Shown here: in pieces, positions 16,117 through 23,128 of the stretch
Layout: each line of letters begins with the position of its first letter
Position numbering within the stretch: position 1 is the first letter of the stretch
Origin: Thomasclavelia spiroformis
GTDB taxonomy: Bacteria > Bacillota_I > Bacilli_A > Erysipelotrichales > Coprobacillaceae
Direction: 5' to 3'
DNA: 27,926 nt
Assembly (NCBI GenBank): GCA_018369555.1
Contig: JAGZCC010000029.1
Coordinates: 1-27,926, forward strand
Notes under the pieces: model-generated
Told to the model about the DNA's origin: nothing
The model's input: the letters and a program-made list of their open reading frames with translations, nothing else
Database searches by the model: none
Position numbers and translations under genes: made by a program

Positions 16117-16709
16117 TACATTGTCTCCATAAGCATTTTACGATTTTTCATAAAATAATCAATTCCACTAATTACTGATATTACAGTAGCTATCCAAGCT
16201 AAAATAGTTGCAACATCAATTCCCCATACTGAAAACGGGAAATTATTCACTAATAAAAAGCATAGTGCTATCATTTGACTAACTGTTTTCAATTTACCTA
16301 ATTTACTTGCTGCAACCACAACTTGTTTACTAGCTGCTGACATTTTTATAGCATCAACAATTGTATCACGTGATATCATAATTATTGGGATAATAATATT
16401 AATTTTCCCATTACTTGCAAGTAACAAAAAAATTGTATTAACTAACAGTTTATCAGCAATTGGATCGGCAAATTTACCAAAGGTTGTAATCAACCTTTCT
16501 CTTCGCGCAATTTTACCATCAAAATAATCTGTAATTGAAGCAATAATAAAAATAATTAAAACAATAATATTTACTAAAGAAATATCTGTATTTAAGACAT
16601 GATAGACAGGAACGTTAATTCCTGCCGTATCATATGGAAACATATATACTAAAATTAATAATGGCACTAACACTACTCTTATAACTGTTAATTTATTAGG
16701 CAAATTCAT
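16116..16709 (-). CDS. pgsA: CDP-diacylglycerol-glycerol-3-phosphate 3-phosphatidyltransferase
   Basis: PgsA makes phosphatidylglycerol phosphate, the committed step to phosphatidylglycerol and cardiolipin, in the cytoplasmic membrane. The 197 residues include the CDP-alcohol phosphotransferase signature DGxxARx8GxxxDxxxD, seen from D64 to D86 (DGKIAR, then G78, D82, D86). Hydrophobic helices lie at about 8-25, 45-61, 90-115 and 150-190. It is translationally coupled on both sides: its ATG overlaps the rodZ stop codon by one base and its stop overlaps the cinA start. The order rodZ-pgsA-cinA-recA equals ymfM-pgsA-cinA-recA in Bacillus. Confidence 0.96.
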   Translation of the reverse strand: MNLPNKLTVIRVVLVPLLILVYMFPYDTAGINVPVYHVLNTDISLVNIIVLIIFIIASITDYFDGKIARRERLITTFGKFADPIADKLLVNTIFLLLASNGKINIIIPIIMISRDTIVDAIKMSAASKQVVVAASKLGKLKTVSQMIALCFLLVNNFPFSVWGIDVATILAWIATVISVISGIDYFMKNRKMLMETM

Positions 16710-17692
16710 TATTTCACCTGCGTAATTTTAAGGGTTTGTCTTCCCCCGTTATATTCACTTGGATCAATTTCTAGTAGCGTATCATTAATATAAAAACGAT
16801 GTCCCATAAAATATCCAATTACTAATTCTAAATCTTGAAAATCAGTAGCATTAAAGTCTAACTCAATTACTTCTGGTGTAGCATCTAAAGAATTACTTTT
16901 ATTAGCATCATTATATATTCCACTTTTAAACCCATCATATTCAGTGCCATTAACTCTTAATTGACACCATGAACGCCCAACAAACTCAGCCTTAAATTTA
17001 AATGTTGTTTGTTCAGGAGCTAATTTAAAAGTATAATCTAAATTATCATTTTTAGTTATTTCAACAGTAGCATTTTGATTTGTTGTATCTTTTTCAGCTA
17101 GATCATCTTTCTTATTTTCATCATCAGTATTTTGATCCTGGGCATCATTATTTCCTTCTACAGTTGGTGTTTTATTATCTTTAAAATTATCATTATCAGG
17201 TGTTCTAGTTGCAATAATAGAGTACCAAACAACAAGAATAATTCCTACACAAACCAAAGCAACTAATGCATATTTAAAATATCTCATTAAATATCTATCT
17301 TCATATACTTTTTTATTTGATATTGTTTTTCTCGGTTTAGTATTTTTTAAATCTTTAAATGTATCACTAACTTTTCCAGAAATAGTAACATTTTTCTTAT
17401 TTTCATCCATTAACTTTTTATCACTATTACCTTGATAATTTTTATTCAATTGTATTTCTTGAGTTAATGCTTCAAACTCAACATCAAGTTCTTTTTCATT
17501 CATTCCTAAATATTTAGCAATTTTTCTCAAATACATTTTCAAATACAATTCATCGCCTTTGTACTTATCAAATGCTCCAGATTCTATATCTTTCAAGACA
17601 GCTACAGAAATAAATGTTCCTTTAGCTAATTCCTCTAGTGTAATCCCTCTAGCCTCACGCTCTCTTTTTACATGTTCGCTAATATTTTCCAT
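16709..17692 (-). CDS. rodZ: RodZ-like cytoskeletal/helix-turn-helix membrane protein
   Basis: RodZ links the MreB cytoskeleton to the cell-wall elongation machinery. The 327 residues show an N-terminal HTH_25 domain (about 1-75, beginning SEHVKREREARGITLEELAK) and a basic, low-complexity linker. One transmembrane helix spans about 140-161, followed by an Asp/Asn-rich extracellular spacer (165-208) and a C-terminal beta domain of the DUF4115 type (about 210-327). This is the full RodZ layout. It heads the pgsA-cinA-recA series and corresponds to B. subtilis ymfM. The ATG is preceded by AAAGGAGGATAGCTC. A promoter with an extended -10 lies about 55 bp upstream. Confidence 0.9.
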   Translation of the reverse strand: MENISEHVKREREARGITLEELAKGTFISVAVLKDIESGAFDKYKGDELYLKMYLRKIAKYLGMNEKELDVEFEALTQEIQLNKNYQGNSDKKLMDENKKNVTISGKVSDTFKDLKNTKPRKTISNKKVYEDRYLMRYFKYALVALVCVGIILVVWYSIIATRTPDNDNFKDNKTPTVEGNNDAQDQNTDDENKKDDLAEKDTTNQNATVEITKNDNLDYTFKLAPEQTTFKFKAEFVGRSWCQLRVNGTEYDGFKSGIYNDANKSNSLDATPEVIELDFNATDFQDLELVIGYFMGHRFYINDTLLEIDPSEYNGGRQTLKITQVK

Positions 17693-17743
17693 GAGCTATC
17701 CTCCTTTTTTATATTTAATTAAAAACCTCTAATAAACATTTAA

Positions 17744-17771
17744 ATTATATCATAATTATTATTATTGACAA
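17744..17771 (-). promoter_or_regulatory. Sigma-A promoter of the rodZ operon
   Basis: Minus strand: TTGTCA, 16-bp spacer, TATAAT with a TGn extension (TGATATAAT). It lies between the fucO terminator and rodZ and probably drives rodZ-pgsA-cinA-recA. Confidence 0.75.
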
Positions 17772-17842
17772 TAACCTAATCACATTTATTTTATGAAAGA
17801 TTTAAAAAAATATACACATTCTTTTATTTAGATATAATTAAT

Positions 17843-17883
17843 CAAAAAAAAATAACTAGATGAAATACCAAATTCATCTAGTT
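17843..17883 (-). terminator. Terminator of fucO
   Basis: A perfect 11-bp stem, AACTAGATGAA / TTCATCTAGTT, with an 8-nt loop is followed on the minus strand by TATTTTTTT. It starts 9 bp past the fucO stop codon. Confidence 0.9.
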
Positions 17884-17891
17884 AAAAAATT

Positions 17892-19037
17892 TTATAGTAA
17901 AGATTTATATAATTCTTTAATTTCTTCAATATTTGTGTCTCTTGGATTACCTGGACAACATGCATCAGCTAATGCTGATTCACTTAAAAAGTCTAGATCT
18001 TCAACTTTAACAATTTCTTTTAAATCAGCTGGAATTCCAACATCTTGAGATAATTTTTTAACAGCCTCTACTGCAGCCTTACGATATTCATCTTGTGACA
18101 TACCAGTTGTATCTATGCCCATTGCTTCAGCAATGTCTTTATATTTTTCTCCAGTATACTTTGCATTATATTCCATAACTGTTGGTAAGATAATTGCGTT
18201 TGCAACACCATGAGGTGTATCATATAAAGCTCCAAGCGGATGAGCCATTGAGTGAACCAATCCTAAACCAACATTAGAAAATCCCATTCCTGCAACATAT
18301 TGACCTAATGCCATTCCTTCTCTACCTTCTAGGGTATTATCCACAGCACCTCTTAATGACTTAGAAATAATTTCGATTGCTTTTAAATGGAACATATCAG
18401 ATAATTCCCAAGCACCTTTAGTAATATAACCTTCAATAGCATGAGTCAAAGCATCCATACCAGTTGCTGCAGTTAATCCTTTTGGCATCGATGCCATCAT
18501 ATCTGGATCAACAAAAGCTACTACTGGAATATCATGTACATCTACACATACCATTTTTCTATCTTTTTTTGCATCAGTAATAACATAATTAATTGTAACT
18601 TCAGCTGCTGTTCCTGCTGTTGTTGGTACTGCAAAAATTGGTGTACATGGATTTTTAGTATCTGCAACACCTTCTAAGCTTCTTACATCCCCAAATTCAG
18701 GATTTCTATCAATGATTCCTACAGCCTTAGCAGTATCCATTGAAGAACCTCCACCAATTGCAATAATATAATCAGCTTCAGCTTTGTGTAACGCTTCTAC
18801 ACCACGTTGAACATTTTCAATTGTTGGATTTGCTTTAATATCTGAATAGATTTCATAAGCTAATCCGGCTTCATCTAATAAATTTGTAACTTTTGCAGTT
18901 ACACCGAATTTAATTAAGTCTGGATCAGAGCAAACTAAAGCTTTTTTGAATCCCCTTGCTTTTGCTTCATTAGGAATTTCATTAATTGCACCTTTTCCAT
19001 GATAACTTGTTTCATTTAATACAAATCTGTTAGCCAT
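17892..19037 (-). CDS. fucO: Lactaldehyde reductase / iron-containing alcohol dehydrogenase (FucO type)
   Basis: FucO reduces L-lactaldehyde to 1,2-propanediol with NADH during anaerobic fucose or rhamnose breakdown. The 381 residues fit the group III iron-dependent alcohol dehydrogenases and resemble E. coli FucO over most of their length: VPTTAGTAAEVTINYVITD, DALTHAIEGYITKGAWEL, YVAGMGFSNVGLGLVHSMAHP. NAD binding is marked by GGGSSMDTAKA, and metal binding by the HAIEGY, HSMAHP and TPHGVAN histidines. The ATG follows AAAGGAGATAGATAAAG. No other fucose or rhamnose gene is nearby, so the exact substrate is inferred; propanediol or ethanol oxidoreductase activity is also possible. The gene is monocistronic, with a cre-like site upstream. 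Confidence 0.9.
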   Translation of the reverse strand: MANRFVLNETSYHGKGAINEIPNEAKARGFKKALVCSDPDLIKFGVTAKVTNLLDEAGLAYEIYSDIKANPTIENVQRGVEALHKAEADYIIAIGGGSSMDTAKAVGIIDRNPEFGDVRSLEGVADTKNPCTPIFAVPTTAGTAAEVTINYVITDAKKDRKMVCVDVHDIPVVAFVDPDMMASMPKGLTAATGMDALTHAIEGYITKGAWELSDMFHLKAIEIISKSLRGAVDNTLEGREGMALGQYVAGMGFSNVGLGLVHSMAHPLGALYDTPHGVANAIILPTVMEYNAKYTGEKYKDIAEAMGIDTTGMSQDEYRKAAVEAVKKLSQDVGIPADLKEIVKVEDLDFLSESALADACCPGNPRDTNIEEIKELYKSLL

Positions 19038-19070
19038 CTTTATCTATCTCCTTTGTTTCTAATTACTTAT

Positions 19071-19100
19071 ATTTTATCACTCAAAGTAAATTAAAAACAA
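19071..19100 (-). promoter_or_regulatory. Promoter of fucO
   Basis: Minus strand: TTGTTT, 18-bp spacer, TAAAAT with a TGn extension (TGATAAAAT). The predicted leader is about 27 nt. Confidence 0.5.
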
Positions 19101-19108
19101 GTTAAAGA

Positions 19109-19122
19109 TGTAAGCGTTTGTA
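19109..19122. promoter_or_regulatory. Candidate cre (CcpA) site upstream of fucO
   Basis: TGTAAGCGTTTGTA matches the catabolite-responsive element TGWAARCGYTWNCW at 13 of 14 positions on the plus strand. Its centre lies about 52 bp upstream of the predicted fucO transcription start, outside the -35 box. At that distance CcpA can activate as well as repress. Confidence 0.65.
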
Positions 19123-19156
19123 ACATTTTATAAAAAGATTCTGTATAGCTAAACGT

Positions 19157-19354
19157 TCATCTTTGACAAATGTTCAACTTCTTATTTTTCAATTTATCAT
19201 TCACCAAAAAATAGAAATCTATTCTTTTACCAGCAAGATATCTAATAATGGATTCCTTATCGTCATTATCTAAATAGGGATCATTTTCTCCAATACCCAA
19301 TTCAATTCTTATCTTCTTGCACCATATTGGATCTTGCTTTTCATATTCAATCAC
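19157..19354 (-). CDS. Small ORF, unknown; possible remnant of a decayed gene
   Basis: I do not recognise this 65-residue product. It opens with GTG, has only a weak purine stretch (AAAAAG) as a ribosome site, and has a stop codon immediately upstream in frame. It is hydrophilic and charged with no membrane segment, and its composition looks like a real protein (for example WCKKIRIELGIGENDPYL). Just upstream in another frame is a short coding-like stretch, INEKWLDSHIIEDI, ended by a stop. One reading is the 3' end of a gene broken by frameshifts; the other is chance. The main alternative is a genuine small protein read through from the AhpF-like gene. Confidence 0.3.
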   Translation of the reverse strand: MIEYEKQDPIWCKKIRIELGIGENDPYLDNDDKESIIRYLAGKRIDFYFLVNDKLKNKKLNICQR

Positions 19355-19481
19355 TTTTTAAGATTTCATATATCTTCAATAATATGACTGTCTAACCATT
19401 TCTCATTAATTTTAATCCTTCTTTATATTTTTAATATCTACGAAGCAAATTTTAATCCTTATCAAACTATCCAATATCGAA

Positions 19482-21083
19482 TTATAGTTCTTGTTGTTCT
19501 ATAAGTGTCACTATTTCTTCAAAAGATTTTTTTCCAAAAATAACTCTTTGTTGATCGATTATTGTACAAGGAACACTCATAATATTATATTTTTCTTTAT
19601 ATTCTGGATAATGATTTAAATCATAAATTGATGTATGAACATTATCATTTTCAATAGCTATTCTTTGAACTGTTTGAACAACTTCAGGACACATTGTACA
19701 TGACAAAGAAACAAATGTTTGAATTTCATGTCTTTTTAAATTTAAAATTCTTTGATGAATATCTTTTGCAATTGGTTGTCCTACAGTTGCCATGTTATAT
19801 ATGGCCAATACAAAAGAATTAAATTCATGTCCACCCGGTATTAGATGATAATGTAGATTTTTAGATTTTTTATTATCATCACATATATCTATATAAATTT
19901 CTTGAGATTGTTTTATTACTACATGTATATGTGAAGATAGTAAAGAGAATTCTTCTACAAAACTCTTCAATTCTAATGAAAACGAATCATTATTAAGATA
20001 AGTTACAAGATAAATATCCTTTGTTAGTTTATCTAAAATAGGAAGTAACTGAGATCTAATCTCTTGGGAGATAAATGCATCAATATGAGTTGATATCTCT
20101 TTTTGTACTTCTGTTCCTTGAACTTCTTTAGTTGGTAAATTATACTGTTCCTTTATTTGCGATACATACTTTTCTAATGAAGTTGCTGCAATAGCACCAT
20201 CACTAACAGCTGTTACAACTTGTCTTAATTCTTTATCACAAATATCACCAGCTCCATAAACTCCATCTATATTAGTTTTTTGATAGCGATCTGTTATTAA
20301 ATACCCCTGATTATTTAATATTAATTGATCTTTAAATAAATTATTTGCTGGAACATATCCTGCAAAAACAAAAATACCAAATTTTTGTTTATCAGCTACA
20401 TCATAACGCCATGTTGTTTGATCTTTATTGTTTCTAAAGATGGCATATTTTAATTGTAAATCTCCACCAGCTTCTATAATTTCTGTTTCAAAACATATTT
20501 TAATTTGTGGATGTTTTTTTACTTCATCTGCAATTGATTGTGCACAAGTAAAATCTTTTTCTCTAACAATCATTGTTATTTTTGATGCATATTGGGTTAA
20601 AAATAATGCTTCTTCACATGCAGCAAATCCTCCACCAATAACAAATAATTCACACCCTTCAAAAAATTCACCATCACATGTTGCACAATAAGCAATACCT
20701 CGTCCTTGAAACTCTTTTTCACCTGGAAAACCTAGTTTTCTAGGTGATGCCCCAACTGCTAAAACTAATCCAATTGATTCAAATACTCCTTGATCAGTTA
20801 TAATCTTTTTTATTGGTCCATCAAACTTCAATTCTTTAACTGTAGCAACCTTAAATTCAGCACCAAAATTTTGTGCCTGTGTTCTCATTTTTAATGTTAA
20901 ACCTTCCCCAGAATCTTCCATAACCCCTGGATAATTAACTATTTTGGATGTAATCGTAATCTGCCCACCAAATTTTTCTTTTTCAATCACTAAAACACTA
21001 TATTTGGCTCTTGTTAAATATATTGCAGATGAAAGTCCAGCTGGACCTCCACCTACAATAACCACATCATAAACTTGACTCAT
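19482..21083 (-). CDS. AhpF-like NADH:peroxiredoxin reductase with permuted domains (TIGR03143 type)
   Basis: The protein should pass electrons from NAD(P)H through FAD and two disulfides to AhpC. Residues 1 to about 310 are a thioredoxin-reductase module: FAD site GGGPAGLSSA (11-20), redox pair C133-ATC-C136, NAD site GGGFAACEEA, and GVYGAGDICD. Residues about 345-533 are a double thioredoxin fold like the N-terminal domain of AhpF, with LDKLTKDIYLV, GGHEFNSFVLAI and the second redox pair in SCTMCPEV (C462, C465). AhpF has these parts in the opposite order. The family is known beside single ahpC genes. The frame is open to 21140, but ATG at 21083 overlaps the ahpC stop codon by one base behind GGTAGGAATGATTTA, giving 533 residues. 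Confidence 0.9.
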   Translation of the reverse strand: MSQVYDVVIVGGGPAGLSSAIYLTRAKYSVLVIEKEKFGGQITITSKIVNYPGVMEDSGEGLTLKMRTQAQNFGAEFKVATVKELKFDGPIKKIITDQGVFESIGLVLAVGASPRKLGFPGEKEFQGRGIAYCATCDGEFFEGCELFVIGGGFAACEEALFLTQYASKITMIVREKDFTCAQSIADEVKKHPQIKICFETEIIEAGGDLQLKYAIFRNNKDQTTWRYDVADKQKFGIFVFAGYVPANNLFKDQLILNNQGYLITDRYQKTNIDGVYGAGDICDKELRQVVTAVSDGAIAATSLEKYVSQIKEQYNLPTKEVQGTEVQKEISTHIDAFISQEIRSQLLPILDKLTKDIYLVTYLNNDSFSLELKSFVEEFSLLSSHIHVVIKQSQEIYIDICDDNKKSKNLHYHLIPGGHEFNSFVLAIYNMATVGQPIAKDIHQRILNLKRHEIQTFVSLSCTMCPEVVQTVQRIAIENDNVHTSIYDLNHYPEYKEKYNIMSVPCTIIDQQRVIFGKKSFEEIVTLIEQQEL

Positions 21084-21646
21084 TAAATCATTCCTACCAA
21101 ATCTAAAGAAGGTTTTAATGTTTCTTCTCCAGGTTTCCATTTAGCTGGGCATACTTCATCTCCATGTTCATGAACAAATTGAGATGCCTGTACTCTTCTT
21201 AATAATTCATCAGCATTTCTTCCTACATTACCAGCGATAACTTCATATGCAACAATTTTTCCTTCAGGATTAATAATAAATGTCCCTCTTTCTGCTAAAC
21301 CATCAGCTTCAATATAAACATCAAAATCTTTAGCTAACGTTGCTGTTGGATCTGCTAACATAGGATATTGAATTTTTTTAATTGTTTTAGAAGCATCATG
21401 CCATGCTTTATGAACAAAATGTGTATCACATGATACTGAATAAATTTCACAATTAATATTTTTAAATTCATCATATTTATTTGCCAAATCTTCTAATTCA
21501 GTTGGACAAACAAATGTAAAATCTGCAGGATAAAAGAAAAAAACATTCCATTTTCCTAATAAATCTTGCTTAGATATTTCTTTAAACTCATCTTTTACAA
21601 ATACTTGTGTTTTAAAATCTTGTATTTCTTTTCCAATTAACGACAT
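21083..21646 (-). CDS. ahpC: Alkyl hydroperoxide reductase C (2-Cys peroxiredoxin)
   Basis: AhpC reduces hydrogen peroxide, organic peroxides and peroxynitrite in the cytoplasm. The 187 residues are full length. Peroxidatic Cys47 lies in FYPADFTFVCPTE, Arg and Thr of the active site are in place, and resolving Cys166 lies in EVCPAKW near the C-terminus, so it is a typical 2-Cys enzyme recycled by the coupled reductase gene that follows. The ribosome site is AGAGGTCAAT, rather close to the ATG. A promoter with an inverted repeat across the predicted transcription start lies directly upstream. No PerR box (TTATAATnATTATAA) is visible. Confidence 0.97.
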   Translation of the reverse strand: MSLIGKEIQDFKTQVFVKDEFKEISKQDLLGKWNVFFFYPADFTFVCPTELEDLANKYDEFKNINCEIYSVSCDTHFVHKAWHDASKTIKKIQYPMLADPTATLAKDFDVYIEADGLAERGTFIINPEGKIVAYEVIAGNVGRNADELLRRVQASQFVHEHGDEVCPAKWKPGEETLKPSLDLVGMI

Positions 21647-21674
21647 AATTGACCTCTTCTTTCTATATTGTATT

Positions 21675-21696
21675 TTAGTTAGTTGTTGCTAACTAA
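21675..21696. promoter_or_regulatory. Candidate operator (or 5' mRNA hairpin) of ahpC
   Basis: The perfect inverted repeat TTAGTTAG-N6-CTAACTAA sits from about the predicted +1 to +20 of the ahpC transcript. Its form suits a dimeric repressor. As RNA it would give an 8-bp hairpin at the 5' end, which could stabilise the message instead. Confidence 0.5.
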
Positions 21697-21700
21697 GCAT

Positions 21701-21729
21701 AATCTAACATGACTTTCCTATTTTTTCAA
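21701..21729 (-). promoter_or_regulatory. Promoter of ahpC and its reductase
   Basis: Minus strand: TTGAAA (5 of 6), 17-bp spacer, TAGATT with a TGn extension (TGTTAGATT). Confidence 0.6.
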
Positions 21730-21909
21730 TTCATATGCTTTTTTATTTAAAACAATTTTTGAATATTAAAATTTATTCTCAAATAATCAATTACTAAACA
21801 TAAAAATTTTAATAAAAAAATCAGCAATAACACCTAAATCAAATACCCTATATCTTTAATAATTACCAATTGGACAAAAAATATAACATGAATATCAATT
21901 ATTTTATGA

Positions 21910-22461
21910 TTAATTAATATCTAAGATATATTGTCTCATTCGTTCTGGCAATGCTTCTATCAATAATTTAACTATTTCATCAATATCACTTTGCATATCA
22001 TTTAAAATCCACTCAACTGTCATATCAATTGAACCATGACAATACATCTTCAACAAAAAATCAAATTCCTTATCTATTTGATGGCCTAATTTTCTTTCGA
22101 AAATAGATCGATAAAAATCATAAATACAATTAAAATCATAATTAACTAAACTATTATAATCATTAGATTTAAAAGCTTCCTTAAAAAAAGAATGTTCATT
22201 TTTAATAAATTCAAATTTCAAATATAATGCCTCATATAAAGAGCATCCATTGCCCATTTTACGAAAAGACTTCAATACCAATTTTTCAAAATACCAATTT
22301 ACTAAATCATACTTATCCTTAAAATATCGATAAAACGTTTGTCGTGTCATCCCACTTCTTGTTACAATATCAATTACCGTAATTTTATCTAATGAATTTA
22401 TTTTAATTAAATCTTTGATCGCTTGAGCAAAAACATATCTTGTTTTATCATGTTTATCCAT
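21910..22461 (-). CDS. TetR/AcrR-family transcriptional regulator
   Basis: The 183-residue protein has an N-terminal TetR helix-turn-helix, clear in ITVIDIVTRSGMTRQTFYRYFKDKYDL (about residues 28-54), and a helical ligand-binding domain of the TetR_C_8 kind that often accompanies DhaS-like regulators. The frame opens with GTG at 22470, but that codon falls inside the AGAGGTG ribosome site, so ATG at 22461 is preferred. It lies upstream of ahpC on the same strand, separated by about 260 bp with a separate promoter for ahpC. An AT-rich inverted repeat just upstream of its own start suggests autoregulation. Its target is unknown; the ahpC palindrome is a different sequence. Confidence 0.85.
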   Translation of the reverse strand: MDKHDKTRYVFAQAIKDLIKINSLDKITVIDIVTRSGMTRQTFYRYFKDKYDLVNWYFEKLVLKSFRKMGNGCSLYEALYLKFEFIKNEHSFFKEAFKSNDYNSLVNYDFNCIYDFYRSIFERKLGHQIDKEFDFLLKMYCHGSIDMTVEWILNDMQSDIDEIVKLLIEALPERMRQYILDIN

Positions 22462-22479
22462 ATTTAACACCTCTATGTA

Positions 22480-22497
22480 TTATTATAAATATAATAA
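22480..22497. promoter_or_regulatory. Inverted repeat upstream of the TetR-family gene
   Basis: TTATTATA-AA-TATAATAA has perfect 8-bp arms and lies 19-36 bp upstream of the tetR ATG, where a -10 box would be. It is a candidate autoregulatory operator, but pure A/T symmetry is common by chance in this genome. Confidence 0.3.
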
Positions 22498-22511
22498 CTA
22501 AATAAACAAAC

Positions 22512-22535
22512 AAAAAAAGCTGAATAAATCAGCTA
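22512..22535 (-). terminator. Terminator of rnpB
   Basis: Minus strand: AGCTGA-TTTAT-TCAGCT is followed by TTTTTTTG, 6 bp past the 3' end of the RNase P RNA. Confidence 0.9.
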
Positions 22536-22540
22536 AATAA

Positions 22541-22876
22541 TGACTCGCTTTGTAAGCCAAGTTCTGTTTTTCAAACGATTATTTATCTATGCATTAAGCA
22601 TCCGTCTTTTAGTTCATTTTCCTCTAGACGATTCCCCTACCAAATTTGGGTTTCTTCCTTGCAGAGTTTACCTCTTTTCAACCAAGTCTTTCGACTGGAA
22701 TAGTTTCTGTGGCACTTTATAGCTTATCAACCATACATTTGCTTAGGTCTTAGGCATGTCGTTAGCTCACGCTACCATAACTTATTAATTCGTTATGTAC
22801 AAACACTACAAGCATCGCAGCTTGTGGAAGCCTGGACTTTCCTCTACTTTCGTAGCAATCGTTTTCTACGAGTCAT
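22541..22876 (-). ncRNA. rnpB: RNase P RNA (M1 RNA), type B-like
   Basis: This is the catalytic RNA that trims the 5' leader of tRNA precursors together with RnpA. Minus-strand landmarks in order are the P1 5' strand ATGACTCG, GTAGAGGAAAGTCCAGGC (conserved region I, P4 5' side), GTGCCACAGAAA, GGAAGAAACCCAAATTTGG followed by TAGGGGAA, then ACAGAACTTGGCTTAC (P4 3' side), and the closing P1 strand CGAGTCAT. The ends are set by the 8-bp P1 pairing (22869-22876 with 22541-22548), giving about 336 nt. The AACCCAAATTTGGTAGGGGAA region and the following helices resemble the Bacillus type B RNA. A strong terminator follows. gpsB lies next to it, as in B. subtilis. A plus-strand ORF across this RNA is spurious. 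Confidence 0.97.
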
Positions 22877-22994
22877 CTATATTTTACATACTTTTTTTTA
22901 GAAAACAAGTATAAATTATTTTTAATTTATTATTTTGAAAAACCAAAATAAACTTATGTAGCTTATCAAAGATGATATAACTGTTAATGTTTAA

Positions 22995-23022
22995 AATATA
23001 ATAAAAACATGTACAAAAACAA
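22995..23022 (-). promoter_or_regulatory. Possible promoter of rnpB
   Basis: Minus strand: TTGTTT, 16-bp spacer, TATATT. It would give a leader of roughly 110 nt before the mature RNA. A closer TAAAAT box about 10 bp from the 5' end is an alternative without a good -35. The stretch 22881-23090 also contains a small TTATTTTG / CAAAATAA hairpin (22930-22951) and no ORF. Confidence 0.35.
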
Positions 23023-23090
23023 TAATTCTTCTAATACTTTAGCATCTTTTTAATAACTTCATTGATAAACTGCAATTTTTAATACAAAAT

Positions 23091-23128
23091 AAAACAAATA
23101 AAATGCAAAATTGCATCTTATTTGTTTT
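23091..23128 (-). terminator. Terminator of gpsB
   Basis: A 17-bp stem (23091-23107 with 23112-23128, one G-U pair) has a 4-nt loop. Its 5' arm on the minus strand begins in the last gpsB codons and holds the stop codon (23118-23120). The 3' arm ends in GTTTT and is followed by ATTTTG. Confidence 0.85.

Larger units (their letters stand above)
19038..19481. other. Region between fucO and the AhpF-like gene
   Basis: These 444 bp hold the fucO promoter and cre (19071-19122), a doubtful small ORF (19157-19354) and, on its upstream side, broken reading frames. A 13-bp direct repeat AATTTTAATCCTT at 19408-19420 and 19448-19460 is exactly 40 bp apart. I see no terminator behind the AhpF-like gene, so its transcript may run into this region. 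Confidence 0.5.

Noticed and set aside
19408..19460. CRISPR or iteron array from the AATTTTAATCCTT repeats
   Set aside because: Only two copies of 13 AT-rich bases, with no further units and no cas or rep genes.
21647..21909. PerR box before ahpC
   Set aside because: No TTATAATnATTATAA-like sequence; the palindrome found has a different sequence.
22540..22722. Plus-strand ORF of 60 codons
   Set aside because: It lies antisense inside the RNase P RNA gene; conserved RNA motifs explain the sequence.
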